A DNA stretch of 64,000 bases from a beta proteobacterium AAP51 (GTDB lineage: Bacteria; Pseudomonadota; Gammaproteobacteria; Burkholderiales; Burkholderiaceae_C). A model generated the notes under the pieces. It ran no database searches, was not told the DNA's origin, and saw nothing but the letters and a program-made list of their open reading frames with translations. The number at the start of each line of letters is the position of its first letter. Position 1 is the first letter of the stretch. Positions 27,495 to 36,296 of the stretch are shown in pieces. Location of the stretch: assembly GCA_001295905.1 (NCBI GenBank), contig LJHT01000038.1, positions 1-64,000 of the forward strand, written 5' to 3'. Both the position numbers and the translations under genes were made by a program.

Positions 27495-28943
27495 CTACAG
27501 CTGCCGGTTCCTCGCCAAGGGCGGGTTGCGCTCGAAGTAGCGCTTGATGCCGGTGGCCAGCGCGTCCACCAGCTGGGCGCGGAAGGCGGGGTCGCGCAGC
27601 AGGGCCTCTTCCTCGGGGTTCGAGATGAAGGCGGTTTCCACCAGGATGCTGGGGATGTCTGGCGCCTTCAGCACCGCGAAGCCGGCCTGCTCGACCCTGG
27701 GCTTGTGCAGCCGGCCCACGCGGCCGATGCGCGTGAGCACTTCCTGGCCCAGCTTGAGGCTGTCTTTGATCTGCGCCGTGGTGCTCATGTCGAGCATGGC
27801 GCTCAGCACCTGGCGGTCGCGCACCTGGGCGATGTTTACGCCACCCACCTGGTCGGCCTGGTTCTCGCGCTGCGCCATCCAGCGCGCCGCGCTGCTGGTG
27901 GCGCCGCGCGTGGAGAGCGCGAAGACGCTGGCGCCGCGGGCCTCGCGCCGGTAGAAGGCATCGGCATGGATGCTGACGAAGAGGTCGGCCTGCACGCGCC
28001 GCGCCTTGCGCACGCGCTCGTGCAGGGGCACGAAGAAGTCGGCATCGCGCGTCATCATCACGCGCATGCCGGGCACGGCGTTCAGGCGGTTGCGCAGCGC
28101 CAGGGCCACGGCGAGCACGACGTCTTTTTCGCGCAAGCCCGTGGGGCCGATGGCGCCGGGGTCTTCGCCGCCGTGGCCGGGGTCGAGCGCGACGATGATG
28201 AGGCGCTCCACGCGCTGGCGCTCGCTGGCGGTGGGCGCGGGCGGCGGCGTGACGGCGGCGAGGGCCGGGCTTGCTGCGGGGGTGGCTGCGGGGCCTGCGG
28301 GCGTGGCTGCCGTTGCGGTGCCGGTGCCCGCGCTGGCAGCAGCGTCTGGCGGCAAGCTGCCCCCCAGCGCCAGCGTGGAAGCCGAGGCCGCGGGCCCGGG
28401 CCGCTCGATACGGGCGATGAGCGCGCCCAGCGCATCGGGCCCGCCCGGCAGCGCACGCTGGTCTTCGCGTTCGCGCACCAGGGCCAGCAGCGGGTCGGCT
28501 TCCTGCACCGGGTAGAGGTCGAACACCAGGCGCTGCCGGTAGCTGGCCACGGGCGCCAGCGCGAACTGCTGCGGCTGCACCGGCTGCTTCAGGTCGAACA
28601 CCAGCCGCACCACACGCGGCTGGTACTGGCCCACGCGCACGCCGGCGATATAGGGGTCGTAAGGGCGCACCTGGCCCACCAGTTCGCGCAGCGCCGGGTT
28701 CAGCTCCAGGCCTTCGATGTCCACCACCAGGCGGTCGGGCGCAGGCACCAGCTGGTGGCTGGCCGTCAGCACTTCGTCGCTTTCGATGGTGACGCGGGTG
28801 TAGTCGCGGGCCGGCCACACGCGCACCGCCAGGATGGCCGCGCCAAAGGCCAACTGCGGCGCGCCCAGCAGCAGCACCAACTGCCCGGCACCCCGCAGCA
28901 AGGCGCGGCGTGGCGGCAGGGCGGGTGGGTGGCGCGGCTTCAT
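27495..28943 (-). CDS. amiC: N-acetylmuramoyl-L-alanine amidase AmiC-type
   Basis: A 482-aa periplasmic amidase that cuts the muramoyl-peptide bond during cell separation. The N-terminus has a twin-arginine signal (PPRRALLRGAGQLVLLLGAP). An AMIN domain follows at about residues 38-140 (DRLVVDIEGLELNPALRELV), which targets the septum. An Ala/Pro-rich linker covers about 180-245, and an Amidase_3 catalytic domain the C-terminal half. Zinc ligands appear in ALDPGHGGEDPGAIG, REKDVVL, VSIHADAF and ILVETAFISNPEEE. Tat export and the AMIN domain are the AmiC/AmiA hallmarks. It directly abuts tsaE, a conserved proteobacterial pair. Confidence 0.96.
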   Translation of the reverse strand: MKPRHPPALPPRRALLRGAGQLVLLLGAPQLAFGAAILAVRVWPARDYTRVTIESDEVLTASHQLVPAPDRLVVDIEGLELNPALRELVGQVRPYDPYIAGVRVGQYQPRVVRLVFDLKQPVQPQQFALAPVASYRQRLVFDLYPVQEADPLLALVREREDQRALPGGPDALGALIARIERPGPAASASTLALGGSLPPDAAASAGTGTATAATPAGPAATPAASPALAAVTPPPAPTASERQRVERLIIVALDPGHGGEDPGAIGPTGLREKDVVLAVALALRNRLNAVPGMRVMMTRDADFFVPLHERVRKARRVQADLFVSIHADAFYRREARGASVFALSTRGATSSAARWMAQRENQADQVGGVNIAQVRDRQVLSAMLDMSTTAQIKDSLKLGQEVLTRIGRVGRLHKPRVEQAGFAVLKAPDIPSILVETAFISNPEEEALLRDPAFRAQLVDALATGIKRYFERNPPLARNRQL

Positions 28944-29432
28944 CTACAGCAGCGCCAGCCCACGTGGCGTGAGGGCATCCAGGCGCACGCTGCGCACATC
29001 GGCGGTGCCGGCTTCCAAGTGCATGCGCAGGTCGGCCAGCGGCAGCACCGCAGCCGCGTGTTCAGGCCACTCCGCCAGCTTCAGGCCAGGGCCGGCGAAC
29101 ACCTCGCGAAAGCCGGCATCGGCCCATTCACGCGCATCGGTGAAGCGGTAGAAGTCAAAGTGTGCGGCAGTGCCCTGGCGCAGCTCGTAGGGTTCCATCA
29201 CGGTGTAGGTGGGGCTCTTGATGCGGCCCTGCACGCCCAGCGCGCGCAGCAGGTGGCGCACGAAGGTGGTCTTGCCGGCGCCGAGATGGCCGTGCAGTTC
29301 GATGTAGGCCTGGGCGACTTCGGGGCGCTGGGCCATGGCTGCGGCGCAGGCGGCGCAGTCGTCCTCGCTGGCCCAATGCAGCAGGCGGCTTCCTAGAATG
29401 GGCGCATGGCTGCAGGCGGCGTTCTCGGGCAT
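28944..29432 (-). CDS. tsaE: tRNA threonylcarbamoyladenosine biosynthesis ATPase TsaE
   Basis: A 162-aa ATPase that works with TsaB and TsaD in adding threonylcarbamoyl to A37 of ANN-reading tRNAs. The P-loop GHLGAGKTT is at residues 48-56, followed by the family motif IKSPTYTVMEPY, then HFDFYRFTDAREWADAGFRE and the Walker-B-like LKLAEWPEHA. Length is typical. Its ATG (29432) lies inside the first codons of queG on the other strand; the two genes diverge with a 27-nt overlap. amiC starts directly at its stop, so amiC is probably in the same transcript. Confidence 0.96.
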   Translation of the reverse strand: MPENAACSHAPILGSRLLHWASEDDCAACAAAMAQRPEVAQAYIELHGHLGAGKTTFVRHLLRALGVQGRIKSPTYTVMEPYELRQGTAAHFDFYRFTDAREWADAGFREVFAGPGLKLAEWPEHAAAVLPLADLRMHLEAGTADVRSVRLDALTPRGLALL

Positions 29433-30506
29433 CAGGAAGAGGGGCAGCCACTCGTGCAGCGGCTGCGGGTTTGGGCGCGTGAGCTGGGATTTTCACAGAT
29501 CGGCATCAGCGGCATCGACCTCGCCTCGGCCGAAGCAGGGTTGAGCGCCTGGCTGGCGGCCGGCTTCCACGGCGGCATGGGCTACATGGCCCACCACGGG
29601 CTGAAGCGCGCGCGCCCGGCCGAACTGGTGCCGGGCACGGTTTGCGTCATCACCGCCCGCATGGACTACCTGCCGCGCAACGCGCCGCCGCAGTGGGCGC
29701 AGCAGGAATGGCAGGCCCTGGCCAGCCCGCAGCAGGCCGTGGTGTCGGTGTACGCGCGGGGCCGTGACTACCACAAGGTGCTGCGCCAGCGCCTGCAGCG
29801 CCTGGCCGAGCGCCTGGCGGCAGAGGTGGGGCCGCTGGGGCACCGCGTGTTCACCGACTCGGCCCCAGTGCTGGAGGTGGAACTGGCCACGCGCGCCGGC
29901 CTGGGCTGGCGCGGCAAGCACACGCTGGCCCTGCAGCGTGATGCGGGTTCGATGTTCTTCCTGGGCGAGATCTACCTCGACCTGCCCCTGCCGCTGGACG
30001 AACCCGCCAGCGCCCACTGCGGCAGCTGCCAGGCCTGCATCACCGCATGCCCCACGCAGGCCATCGTGGCGCCCTACCGGCTGGATGCGCGGCGCTGCAT
30101 CAGCTATCTCACCATCGAACACGCCGGCAGCATTCCCGTCGAGTTCCGGCCCTTGATGGGCAACCGCATCTACGGCTGCGACGACTGCCAGCTGGCCTGC
30201 CCCTGGAACAAGTACGCCCAGCGCAGCCCGCTGCCCGATTTCGACGTGCGCGATGGCCTGCACGACACCACGCTGCTGCAGCTGTGGGCCTGGGACGAAG
30301 CCGAGTTCCTGCGCCGTACCGAAGGCAGCGCCATCCGCCGCATCGGCATCACGCGGTGGCGGCGCAACCTGGCCGTGGCGCTGGGCAATGCCTGGCGTGT
30401 GCAGGGCGATGCGGCCATCGCCCGGGCGCTGCAGGCGGCCTTGCTGCAGGCGGACGACCTTGTGGCCGAGCACATCCGCTGGGCGCTGGCGCAGCGCGCG
30501 GCCTGA
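29406..30506 (+). CDS. queG: Epoxyqueuosine reductase
   Basis: A 366-aa enzyme for the last step of queuosine synthesis in tRNA, reducing epoxyqueuosine with a cobalamin cofactor and two 4Fe-4S clusters. The DUF1730 domain comes first (ARELGFSQIGISGIDLA, RGRDYHKVLRQRLQ, GWRGKHTLALQRDAGSMF). The ferredoxin motif CGSCQACITACPTQAI (about residue 198 on) and CDDCQLACPWN (about 250) supply the cluster cysteines, with RRCISYLTIEH between. All eight expected cysteines are in place. It depends on B12, which links it functionally to the B12 uptake locus at 45-53 kb. The 5' end overlaps tsaE by 27 nt on opposite strands. Confidence 0.97.
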   Translation: MAAGGVLGHQEEGQPLVQRLRVWARELGFSQIGISGIDLASAEAGLSAWLAAGFHGGMGYMAHHGLKRARPAELVPGTVCVITARMDYLPRNAPPQWAQQEWQALASPQQAVVSVYARGRDYHKVLRQRLQRLAERLAAEVGPLGHRVFTDSAPVLEVELATRAGLGWRGKHTLALQRDAGSMFFLGEIYLDLPLPLDEPASAHCGSCQACITACPTQAIVAPYRLDARRCISYLTIEHAGSIPVEFRPLMGNRIYGCDDCQLACPWNKYAQRSPLPDFDVRDGLHDTTLLQLWAWDEAEFLRRTEGSAIRRIGITRWRRNLAVALGNAWRVQGDAAIARALQAALLQADDLVAEHIRWALAQRAA

Positions 30507-30580
30507 GAGCGAACGGAGCGCGGGCGGACCGAGGTCGCGATTGCGGCCCAAGCCCCGCGTGCGATCAGGGGACCGCGCGT

Positions 30581-31486
30581 TCAGCCCGACCAGGCCCGCC
30601 ACGCGGCCAGCCAGAAGGGCAGCGCCAGCATGCCGATCAAGGTGGATACCGTCACCAGCCCGGCCGTGTAGCCGCCGTGCCCGCCCATGCGCACGGCCAG
30701 CACATAGGCGCTGGAAGCCGTGGGCAGTGCGGCGAACGCCACTACCACCGCCTGCTGGGCCGCAGGCAGGCCGAGCGCCACCACCAGGGCCACCGCGAAG
30801 GCCGGCAGCAGGGCGTGGCGTATGGCCAGCAGCGCGGCCGCGAGCTTCGGTGCTTCCTTCAGCGCCCCCAGTTGCAGGCCGGCGCCCACCGCCATCAGTC
30901 CCAGGGGCAGTGCGGCGGCGCCCAGGCGCGAGAGGGTGGTTTCGGCCAGCGCCGGCAGGCGCAGGCCCAGCAGGTTGAACAGCAGCCCGGCCACGGTGGC
31001 CAGGATGAGCGGGTTGCGCAGCAGTTCGCGCGCATACCCGTGCCCGCCCTGGCGCGCCAGCGGCCACACCGCGGCCACGTTGGCCACCGGCACGCACACG
31101 GCGATGATCAGCGCCGTCCAGGCCACGCCTGGGGCCCCGGCCAGCCTTTCGGCCAGCGCCAGGGCCACGTAGGAGTTGAAGCGGAAGGCCGTCTGCGCCC
31201 CCGAGGCATGCAGCCGGGCGTCCACGCCCGGCCACCAGCGCAGGCTGTAGGCGAGCATCACGCCCAGCACGATGACGGCCAGCCCGCTGCCTGCCAGCGG
31301 CAAGGCACTGCCCGGTCCGATGGGGTGGCGCACGATGGCACCGAACAGCAGGGCCGGGAACAGCACGACGTAGACGAGACGCTCGACGCCGTCCCACAGC
31401 GGGCGGTTCAGCGGGGTGTAGCGGCAGAGCAGGAAACCGATGACGATGAGCGCAAAGTCGGGCAGCAGGAGCAGGGCATCGGCCAT
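30581..31486 (-). CDS. AEC family permease (auxin efflux carrier-like)
   Basis: A 301-aa membrane protein with about ten helices arranged as two five-helix halves, the AEC/BART layout. Landmarks are YVVLFPALLFGAIVRHPI in helix 2, FRFNSYVALALAERLAG in the middle, LILATVAGLLFNLLGLRLP at the half-way point, and FAALPTASSAYVLAVRMGG near the end, the crossing-helix motif of the family. Bacterial AEC proteins transport malate, malonate or other small acids; the substrate is unknown. ATG 31486 is used because the first helix (LLLLPDFALIVIGFLLCRY) begins right after it. Confidence 0.9.
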   Translation of the reverse strand: MADALLLLPDFALIVIGFLLCRYTPLNRPLWDGVERLVYVVLFPALLFGAIVRHPIGPGSALPLAGSGLAVIVLGVMLAYSLRWWPGVDARLHASGAQTAFRFNSYVALALAERLAGAPGVAWTALIIAVCVPVANVAAVWPLARQGGHGYARELLRNPLILATVAGLLFNLLGLRLPALAETTLSRLGAAALPLGLMAVGAGLQLGALKEAPKLAAALLAIRHALLPAFAVALVVALGLPAAQQAVVVAFAALPTASSAYVLAVRMGGHGGYTAGLVTVSTLIGMLALPFWLAAWRAWSG

Positions 31487-31678
31487 GCTGCGAGTATCGC
31501 GGAGGGTGCACGAGGCGCCCGTGCCCGTGCCCGCGCCTGCGGCCGGGCCTGGCGTCGGCAGTCCGGCACTGCGGAACGTTGAGACGCTGCGGTGCTCCAA
31601 AGGCCGCAGGCGAGCTTCCGCTCACGGGGCGCCCAGCCCCGCTCGGCAGCCCGCAGAAACCAAGGCAAGATACCTGGC

Positions 31679-32296
31679 ATGAAACACCTTCCCCCCTTGC
31701 GACGCCGCCCTCTCGTGCTGGGCCTGCTGCTGGGGCTGGCGTTGGCCGCCAGCCGGCCCGCGCGGGCCCAGACCGCACCGCTGATGGTGGAAGGCCACCC
31801 CTTCGACAGGCGCGTGGTGCTGGCAGGCACCGAACTTCAGCTCAACGGCACGGGCGTGCGCGCGGTGGCCTGGTTCAAGGGTTATGCGGCGGCGCTGTAC
31901 CTGCGCACCCCCACGCGCGACGCGGCGCAGGCGCTGTCGCAGCCCGGCCCGAAACGGCTGCAGCTGCGCCTGCTGCACACCGTGCCCGCGGGCGAGTTCG
32001 TCAGGGCCTTTCGCAAGGGCATCGAGCGCAACACGCCGGCGGCTGACTTGCCTGCCCTGGCCGAGCGCATCGACCGCTTCGCCGCGCTGGTGGACGCGCT
32101 GGGCGAGGTGCGCAAGGGCGATCTCGTCAACCTCGACCTTGAGCCGGGCAGGGGGACGGTCTTCAGCGTGAATGGCACACTGCGTGGTGAAGCCATTGTT
32201 GGCGAAGACTTCTTCGCCGCCTTGCTTCGCAGTTTCGTGGGCGACCGACCGTACGACAGCCGGCTGAAGTCAGGCCTGCTCGCCGGTACGGCCTGA
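31679..32296 (+). CDS. Chalcone isomerase-like exported protein
   Basis: A 205-aa protein with a signal peptide ([25 protein letters not shown]) and a chalcone-isomerase-like domain: [20 protein letters not shown], then [20 protein letters not shown], the [12 protein letters not shown] helix, [20 protein letters not shown], and the ending [19 protein letters not shown]. Bacterial members are widespread periplasmic proteins thought to bind fatty acids or similar ligands; enzymatic activity is not established. It diverges from the AEC gene over 192 bp of GC-rich sequence with no clear signal. Confidence 0.88.
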   Translation: MKHLPPLRRRPLVLGLLLGLALAASRPARAQTAPLMVEGHPFDRRVVLAGTELQLNGTGVRAVAWFKGYAAALYLRTPTRDAAQALSQPGPKRLQLRLLHTVPAGEFVRAFRKGIERNTPAADLPALAERIDRFAALVDALGEVRKGDLVNLDLEPGRGTVFSVNGTLRGEAIVGEDFFAALLRSFVGDRPYDSRLKSGLLAGTA

Positions 32297-32367
32297 GCCG
32301 CCCGGCCCCTTCGAAAAACCAGACGTCCCGGTCGCGTGCGGCCGCCGTCGAGATGGAGACCAAGAAC

Positions 32368-33357
32368 ATGCAACGCAAGACCTTCGGCGGCCTGCTGGGA
32401 GCTGCCTCTTTCGCGCTGGGCATGGCGCTGGCCCTGCCGCTGGCAGCCCAGGCGCAGCCCTACCCCAACAAGCCGGTGCGGCTGGTGGTGCCTTTCGCGC
32501 CGGGTGGCACCACCGACATCGTCGCCCGCGTGGTGGCCGAGAGGGCCAACCTGGCGCTGGGCCAGAACCTGGTGGTCGAGAACAAGGCCGGCGGTGGTGG
32601 CTCCATCGGCGCGCTGGAACTCATCCGCTCGGCGCCGGATGGCTACACGCTGGGCATGGCCACGGTGTCCACCACGGCGGCCAACCCGGCCATCAACAAG
32701 AAAATCGGCTACGACCCGCTGACCGACTTCACGCCCATCATCAACATCGCTGCCACGCCCAACGTCATTGCGGTGCACCCCAGCTTCCCGGCGCGTGACT
32801 ACAAGGGCTTCCTCGCCGAGATCAAGAAGAACCCGGGCAAGTACAGCTTCGCCAGTTCGGGCACCGGCGGCATCGGTCACCTGCAGATGGAGCTGTACAA
32901 GAGCCTGACCGGTACCTTCATCACCCACATTCCCTACCGCGGTGCCGGCCCGGCCTTGAATGACACCGTGGCCGGCCAGGTACCCATCATCTTCGACAAC
33001 CTGCCTTCGGCGCTGCCCTTCATCCGCGATGGGCGCCTCATTGCCATCGTGGTGGCGGCGCCCAACCGGCTGAGCCAGTTGCCCAACGTGCCCACCTTCA
33101 AGGAAGTGGGCCTGGAGCCCGTGAACCGCATGGCCTACTACGGCGTGCTAGGCCCCAAGGGCCTGCCGCGGGACATCGTCGACAGGGTCGCTGCGGCCAT
33201 CAAGAAAACCGCCGAACTGCCCGAGGTGCGCAAGCGCATCGAAGACACCGGCTCGCTGATGATCCTGAATACGCCGGAAGAGTTCGCCAAGCAGATCCGC
33301 GCCGAGTTCGATGTCTACAAGGACGTGGTCGCCAAGCAGAAGCTCAAGCTGGAATGA
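32368..33357 (+). CDS. Bug/TctC family tripartite tricarboxylate transporter binding protein
   Basis: A 329-aa periplasmic binding protein. A signal peptide ([20 protein letters not shown] to AQAQ) is followed by the Bug signature: [20 protein letters not shown], then [37 protein letters not shown], the [19 protein letters not shown] loop and [19 protein letters not shown]. Bug proteins expanded massively in Burkholderiales and bind carboxylates or amides such as nicotinate or citrate. No tctA/tctB genes are nearby, so it is an orphan. ATG 32368 has GGAG at 32355-32358; an in-frame ATG at 32353 overlaps this site and is less likely. Confidence 0.95.
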   Translation: MQRKTFGGLLGAASFALGMALALPLAAQAQPYPNKPVRLVVPFAPGGTTDIVARVVAERANLALGQNLVVENKAGGGGSIGALELIRSAPDGYTLGMATVSTTAANPAINKKIGYDPLTDFTPIINIAATPNVIAVHPSFPARDYKGFLAEIKKNPGKYSFASSGTGGIGHLQMELYKSLTGTFITHIPYRGAGPALNDTVAGQVPIIFDNLPSALPFIRDGRLIAIVVAAPNRLSQLPNVPTFKEVGLEPVNRMAYYGVLGPKGLPRDIVDRVAAAIKKTAELPEVRKRIEDTGSLMILNTPEEFAKQIRAEFDVYKDVVAKQKLKLE

Positions 33358-33386
33358 GCTTTCGGGGCCGGTGCTGATCGGCCGTG

Positions 33387-34304
33387 ATGGCTGAGCAGCC
33401 GGCCGTTGGTGAAGGAGGTGGCGATGGCGATGCCGTCGCCATAGACCGCTTCATCGAAGCCCTCTGGATCGAAGACGGCCTGGCGCCCTTGACGCTGGCG
33501 GCCTACCGCCGCGACTTGCGAGCGCTGGCCCTGTGGCTGAAGAAGCCGCTGGCCAGCGGCAGCGAGGCCGACCTGCTGGCCTACATGGCCCAGCGCCACG
33601 CCGGCACCCGCGCCACCACCGCCAACCGGCGGCTGACGGTCTTCAGGCGCTATTACCGCTGGGCCGTGCGCGAACGCCTGGTGGACACCGACCCCACGCT
33701 GCGCCTGCTGGCCGCCCGCCAGCCGCTGCGTGTGCCCAAGACCTTGAGCGAAGCGCAGGTCGAAGCCTTGCTGGCGGCCCCCGACACCAGCACCCCGCTG
33801 GGCCTGCGCGACCGCGCCATGCTGGAGCTGATGTACGCCAGCGGCCTGCGCGTGAGCGAGCTGGTGACGCTGAAGACCGTGCAGCTGGGCCTGGGCGAAG
33901 GCGCGCTGCGCGTCACCGGCAAGGGCGCGCGCGAACGGCTGTTGCCTTTCGGCGCCGAGGCGCAGCGCTGGATCGAGCAGTACCTGCTGCAGGCCCGTGC
34001 CGCCCTCCTGGGTGGCGCCGTCAGCGAGGCGCTTTTCGTCACGCGGCTCGGTGCCGGCATGTCACGCCAGATGTTCTGGCGCCTGGTGAAGCGCTACGCG
34101 CTGCAGGCCGGCGTGCGGGCGCCCCTGTCGCCGCACACGCTGCGCCACGCCTTCGCCACGCACCTGCTGAACCACGGGGCCGACCTGCGTGCCGTGCAGA
34201 TGCTGCTGGGCCATGCCGACATCGGCACCACCACCATCTACACGCATGTGGCGCGTGAGCGGCTGCGGCAGTTGCACGCCCGCCACCACCCGCGCGGAGG
34301 CTGA
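33387..34304 (+). CDS. xerD: Site-specific tyrosine recombinase XerD
   Basis: A 305-aa recombinase that with XerC resolves chromosome dimers at dif. The N-terminal SAM-like core-binding domain spans about residues 17-105 (FIEALWIEDGLAPLTLAAYR). All catalytic residues can be counted: Arg155 (SGLRVSELV), Lys179 (GKGARERLLP), His250 and Arg253 (SPHTLRHAFATHLL), His276 (LLGHADIGTT) and the nucleophile Tyr285 (TTIYTHV). Full length and no flanking att sites or phage genes make it the housekeeping enzyme rather than an integrase. A GTG one codon upstream (33384) is an alternative start. Confidence 0.95.
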   Translation: MAEQPAVGEGGGDGDAVAIDRFIEALWIEDGLAPLTLAAYRRDLRALALWLKKPLASGSEADLLAYMAQRHAGTRATTANRRLTVFRRYYRWAVRERLVDTDPTLRLLAARQPLRVPKTLSEAQVEALLAAPDTSTPLGLRDRAMLELMYASGLRVSELVTLKTVQLGLGEGALRVTGKGARERLLPFGAEAQRWIEQYLLQARAALLGGAVSEALFVTRLGAGMSRQMFWRLVKRYALQAGVRAPLSPHTLRHAFATHLLNHGADLRAVQMLLGHADIGTTTIYTHVARERLRQLHARHHPRGG

Positions 34305-34329
34305 GACACCGGCGCCGGTCTGTACAGCC

Positions 34330-34362
34330 AAGAAAAAAGGCCGGTCTTGCGACCGGCCTTCG
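34330..34362 (-). terminator. Intrinsic terminator of the porin gene (also faces xerD)
   Basis: Perfect 10-bp inverted repeat AAGGCCGGTC (34337-34346) and GACCGGCCTT (34351-34360) with a TTGC loop. On the minus strand it is followed by six T then CTT, a good terminator 25 nt after the porin stop. On the plus strand it lies 32 nt after the xerD stop but has few T, so it is mainly the porin terminator. Confidence 0.85.
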
Positions 34363-34385
34363 TGCAAGGGCAGAAGCCCTGGCAA

Positions 34386-35342
34386 TCAGAAGTTGTGGCG
34401 CACGCCAGCGGCGATAGACGTCGCCTTGCGGTTGGCAAAGCCGAAGTACGAAACGGCGCCGTTATCAACGGTTGTGTAGAAGCCGTACACCTTGGTGCGC
34501 TTGCTCAGGTTGTAGTTGTAGCCCAGCGTGAATTGGCTGGCGTCGCTGTTGCGGACGCGGCTCCAGTCGTCAGCAGAGCCATAGTTGGCGTGGAACTCAG
34601 AAGCGCCCATGGTGTACATCGCGGAGACTCGGTAAGCGTCACGCTTGCCTTGAGCACCTGCACCCTTGTCGTCGCTGCGCTGGAAGTAACCGCCCAGCAA
34701 GACAGGGCCCATCTCGTAGTTGGCGCGGATCGCGAACTGGCTGTCCTTGTCGCCGCTGTTCTTCTCGTAGCCAAAGCCCAGACCCAAAGCGCCCACGTTG
34801 TAGTTCAGCGCCAGACCAGTCACCTTGTTCGTGCTGACGCCTTCGCCTGCCGAGATCGACAGTTCCGCCGTCAGACCGCCGATGCTGGGCGTGGTGTAGG
34901 CGATGCTGTTCGCGTTCTGGCCGAGGTAGGTGTACAGCTTGTCTTCCGACGTGCCGGTGTCGTGGTTGTGATAGCTGATGTAGTCAGCGGTGGCGTAGTA
35001 GGCAGCGCTGGTCAGACGACCCAACTTCACGGATCCGAAGCCGCCCGACAGACCGACATAGGAGTCGCCAGCCCAGAACGGGGTTGCGGCAGTACCTGTG
35101 TCGACGTTGAAGCGATGCTCCAGCAGGAACTCAGCCTTCAAGCCCCCGCCCAGGTCTTCCGTGCCACGGAAGCCCAGACGCGAGGCGTTGTTTTGCAGAA
35201 CCTTCTGGGAACCAACAACGCTGATGTTCTTCTGCGATTCGGCAGTCACGTTGACACGGCCATAAACGGTGACGCTGCTCTGCGCCAGGGCGCTGGTGGC
35301 GGCCACAGCCGACACGGCGGCAACAATCAGGGTTTTCTTCAT
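34386..35342 (-). CDS. Gram-negative porin (trimeric, betaproteobacterial type)
   Basis: A 318-aa outer-membrane porin. A signal peptide (MKKTLIVAAVSAVAATSALAQ) precedes SSVTVYGRVNVT, the standard first strand of Burkholderiales porins. ASRLGFRGTEDLGGGLKAEF and FWAGDSYVGLSGGFGSVKLG follow, with alternating beta strands throughout, and it ends in VRHNF with the terminal Phe needed for BAM recognition. It forms a general diffusion pore. Codon use appears less GC-extreme than neighbours, as expected for a highly expressed gene. ATG 35342 has GAGG 5 nt upstream; a GTG four codons earlier overlaps that site. It has its own terminator at 34330-34362. Confidence 0.96.
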   Translation of the reverse strand: MKKTLIVAAVSAVAATSALAQSSVTVYGRVNVTAESQKNISVVGSQKVLQNNASRLGFRGTEDLGGGLKAEFLLEHRFNVDTGTAATPFWAGDSYVGLSGGFGSVKLGRLTSAAYYATADYISYHNHDTGTSEDKLYTYLGQNANSIAYTTPSIGGLTAELSISAGEGVSTNKVTGLALNYNVGALGLGFGYEKNSGDKDSQFAIRANYEMGPVLLGGYFQRSDDKGAGAQGKRDAYRVSAMYTMGASEFHANYGSADDWSRVRNSDASQFTLGYNYNLSKRTKVYGFYTTVDNGAVSYFGFANRKATSIAAGVRHNF

Positions 35343-35516
35343 GCGTTTCCTCACTGGGTGGTTGCGGTGCCGGCCAGATGCTTGTTCTTACCGACGACGA
35401 GTGTCAGTTTAGTGGCGAACTCCGGGCAAACCCGCCCTCGGGTCAGTTCGGATGCAGAAAGACGATTCCGGCGCAGCATCCGCGCAACACTTGCCCGCCC
35501 GCGGGCCGAAAAGCCC

Positions 35517-36269
35517 CTAGCGGCCCCTCAAGTGTGCGGGGGCTTCGAGGCGCCTGGCCAACAGCGACAGCGTGAGCGTCAGCACCAGGTACACGGCCGA
35601 GATGGCCAGGTAAGGCTCCCAGTAGCGCGAGTAGGCGCCCGCGACGGTGCGGGCCGCCAGCGCAAGCTCGGCCAGGCCGATGGCGCTGACGAGCGAGCTG
35701 TCCTTGATGAGCGTGATGCCCTCGTTCACCAGCGCCGGCACCATGCGGCGAAAGGCCTGAGGCAGCACCACGAAGCGCATGGCCTGGGTGTGGGTGAGGC
35801 CCACGCTGTAGGCAGCCTGGGTCTGGCCGCGGTGGATGCTCTGGATGCCGGCGCGGAAGATTTCGCTGATGTAGGCGCCGGCGTTCAGGCTCAGAGCCAC
35901 GCAGCCGGAGAAGAACGCCCCGTGCTCCTGGCGGAAGCTGCGGGCCATCTCGCCGGCCAGCAGCAGGCCGTGGTCGGGGTGCACCAGCGCGGGCATCAGC
36001 GCGAAGTGCACCAGCAGAATCTGCACGAAGAGCGGCGTGCCGCGGAAGAAGGTGACGTAGGCCACCGTCACACCGCGCGCCAGCCCCAGCAGGCCGCGCC
36101 CGATGGCGCTGCGCGGGGGCGGGGCGTCTGAAGAACAACTGATGAGCCCGAAGACGATGCCCAGCATCAGGCCCACCGAGATGGCCACCAGCGTGAGCTT
36201 GATGGTCATCCAGACGCCGCTGATGAACAGCGGCGTGTAGCCGGACAGGATCTCCCAGCGAAGATCCAC
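35517..36269 (-). CDS. Amino acid ABC transporter permease (HisM/GlnP type)
   Basis: A 250-aa inner-membrane permease of polar amino acid ABC importers. Helix 1 lies in GVWMTIKLTLVAISVGLMLG. VTFFRGTPLFVQILLVHFAL is the classic signature, and the EAA loop is QAAYSVGLTHTQAMRFVVLP followed by QAFRRMVPALVNEGITLIKD. A loop of about 25 residues (PDHGLLLAGEMARSFRQEHG) is inserted between the second and third helices. The start is GTG 36267-36269. It follows a binding-protein gene by 27 nt. No ATPase gene follows; the next minus-strand gene is the porin. Confidence 0.93.
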   Translation of the reverse strand: MDLRWEILSGYTPLFISGVWMTIKLTLVAISVGLMLGIVFGLISCSSDAPPPRSAIGRGLLGLARGVTVAYVTFFRGTPLFVQILLVHFALMPALVHPDHGLLLAGEMARSFRQEHGAFFSGCVALSLNAGAYISEIFRAGIQSIHRGQTQAAYSVGLTHTQAMRFVVLPQAFRRMVPALVNEGITLIKDSSLVSAIGLAELALAARTVAGAYSRYWEPYLAISAVYLVLTLTLSLLARRLEAPAHLRGR

Positions 36270-36296
36270 GCCCGGCCTTTCCGTGCAGGGGGCGGT

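Noticed and set aside
31500-31560. GCCCGTGCCCGTGCCCGCGCC short repeat upstream of the chalcone-isomerase-like gene
   Set aside because: Simple GC-rich sequence without period conservation or hairpin potential worth calling.
33387-34304. XerD-like recombinase as sign of an integrated element
   Set aside because: Full-length housekeeping XerD features, with no direct repeats, tRNA target, phage or cargo genes around it.
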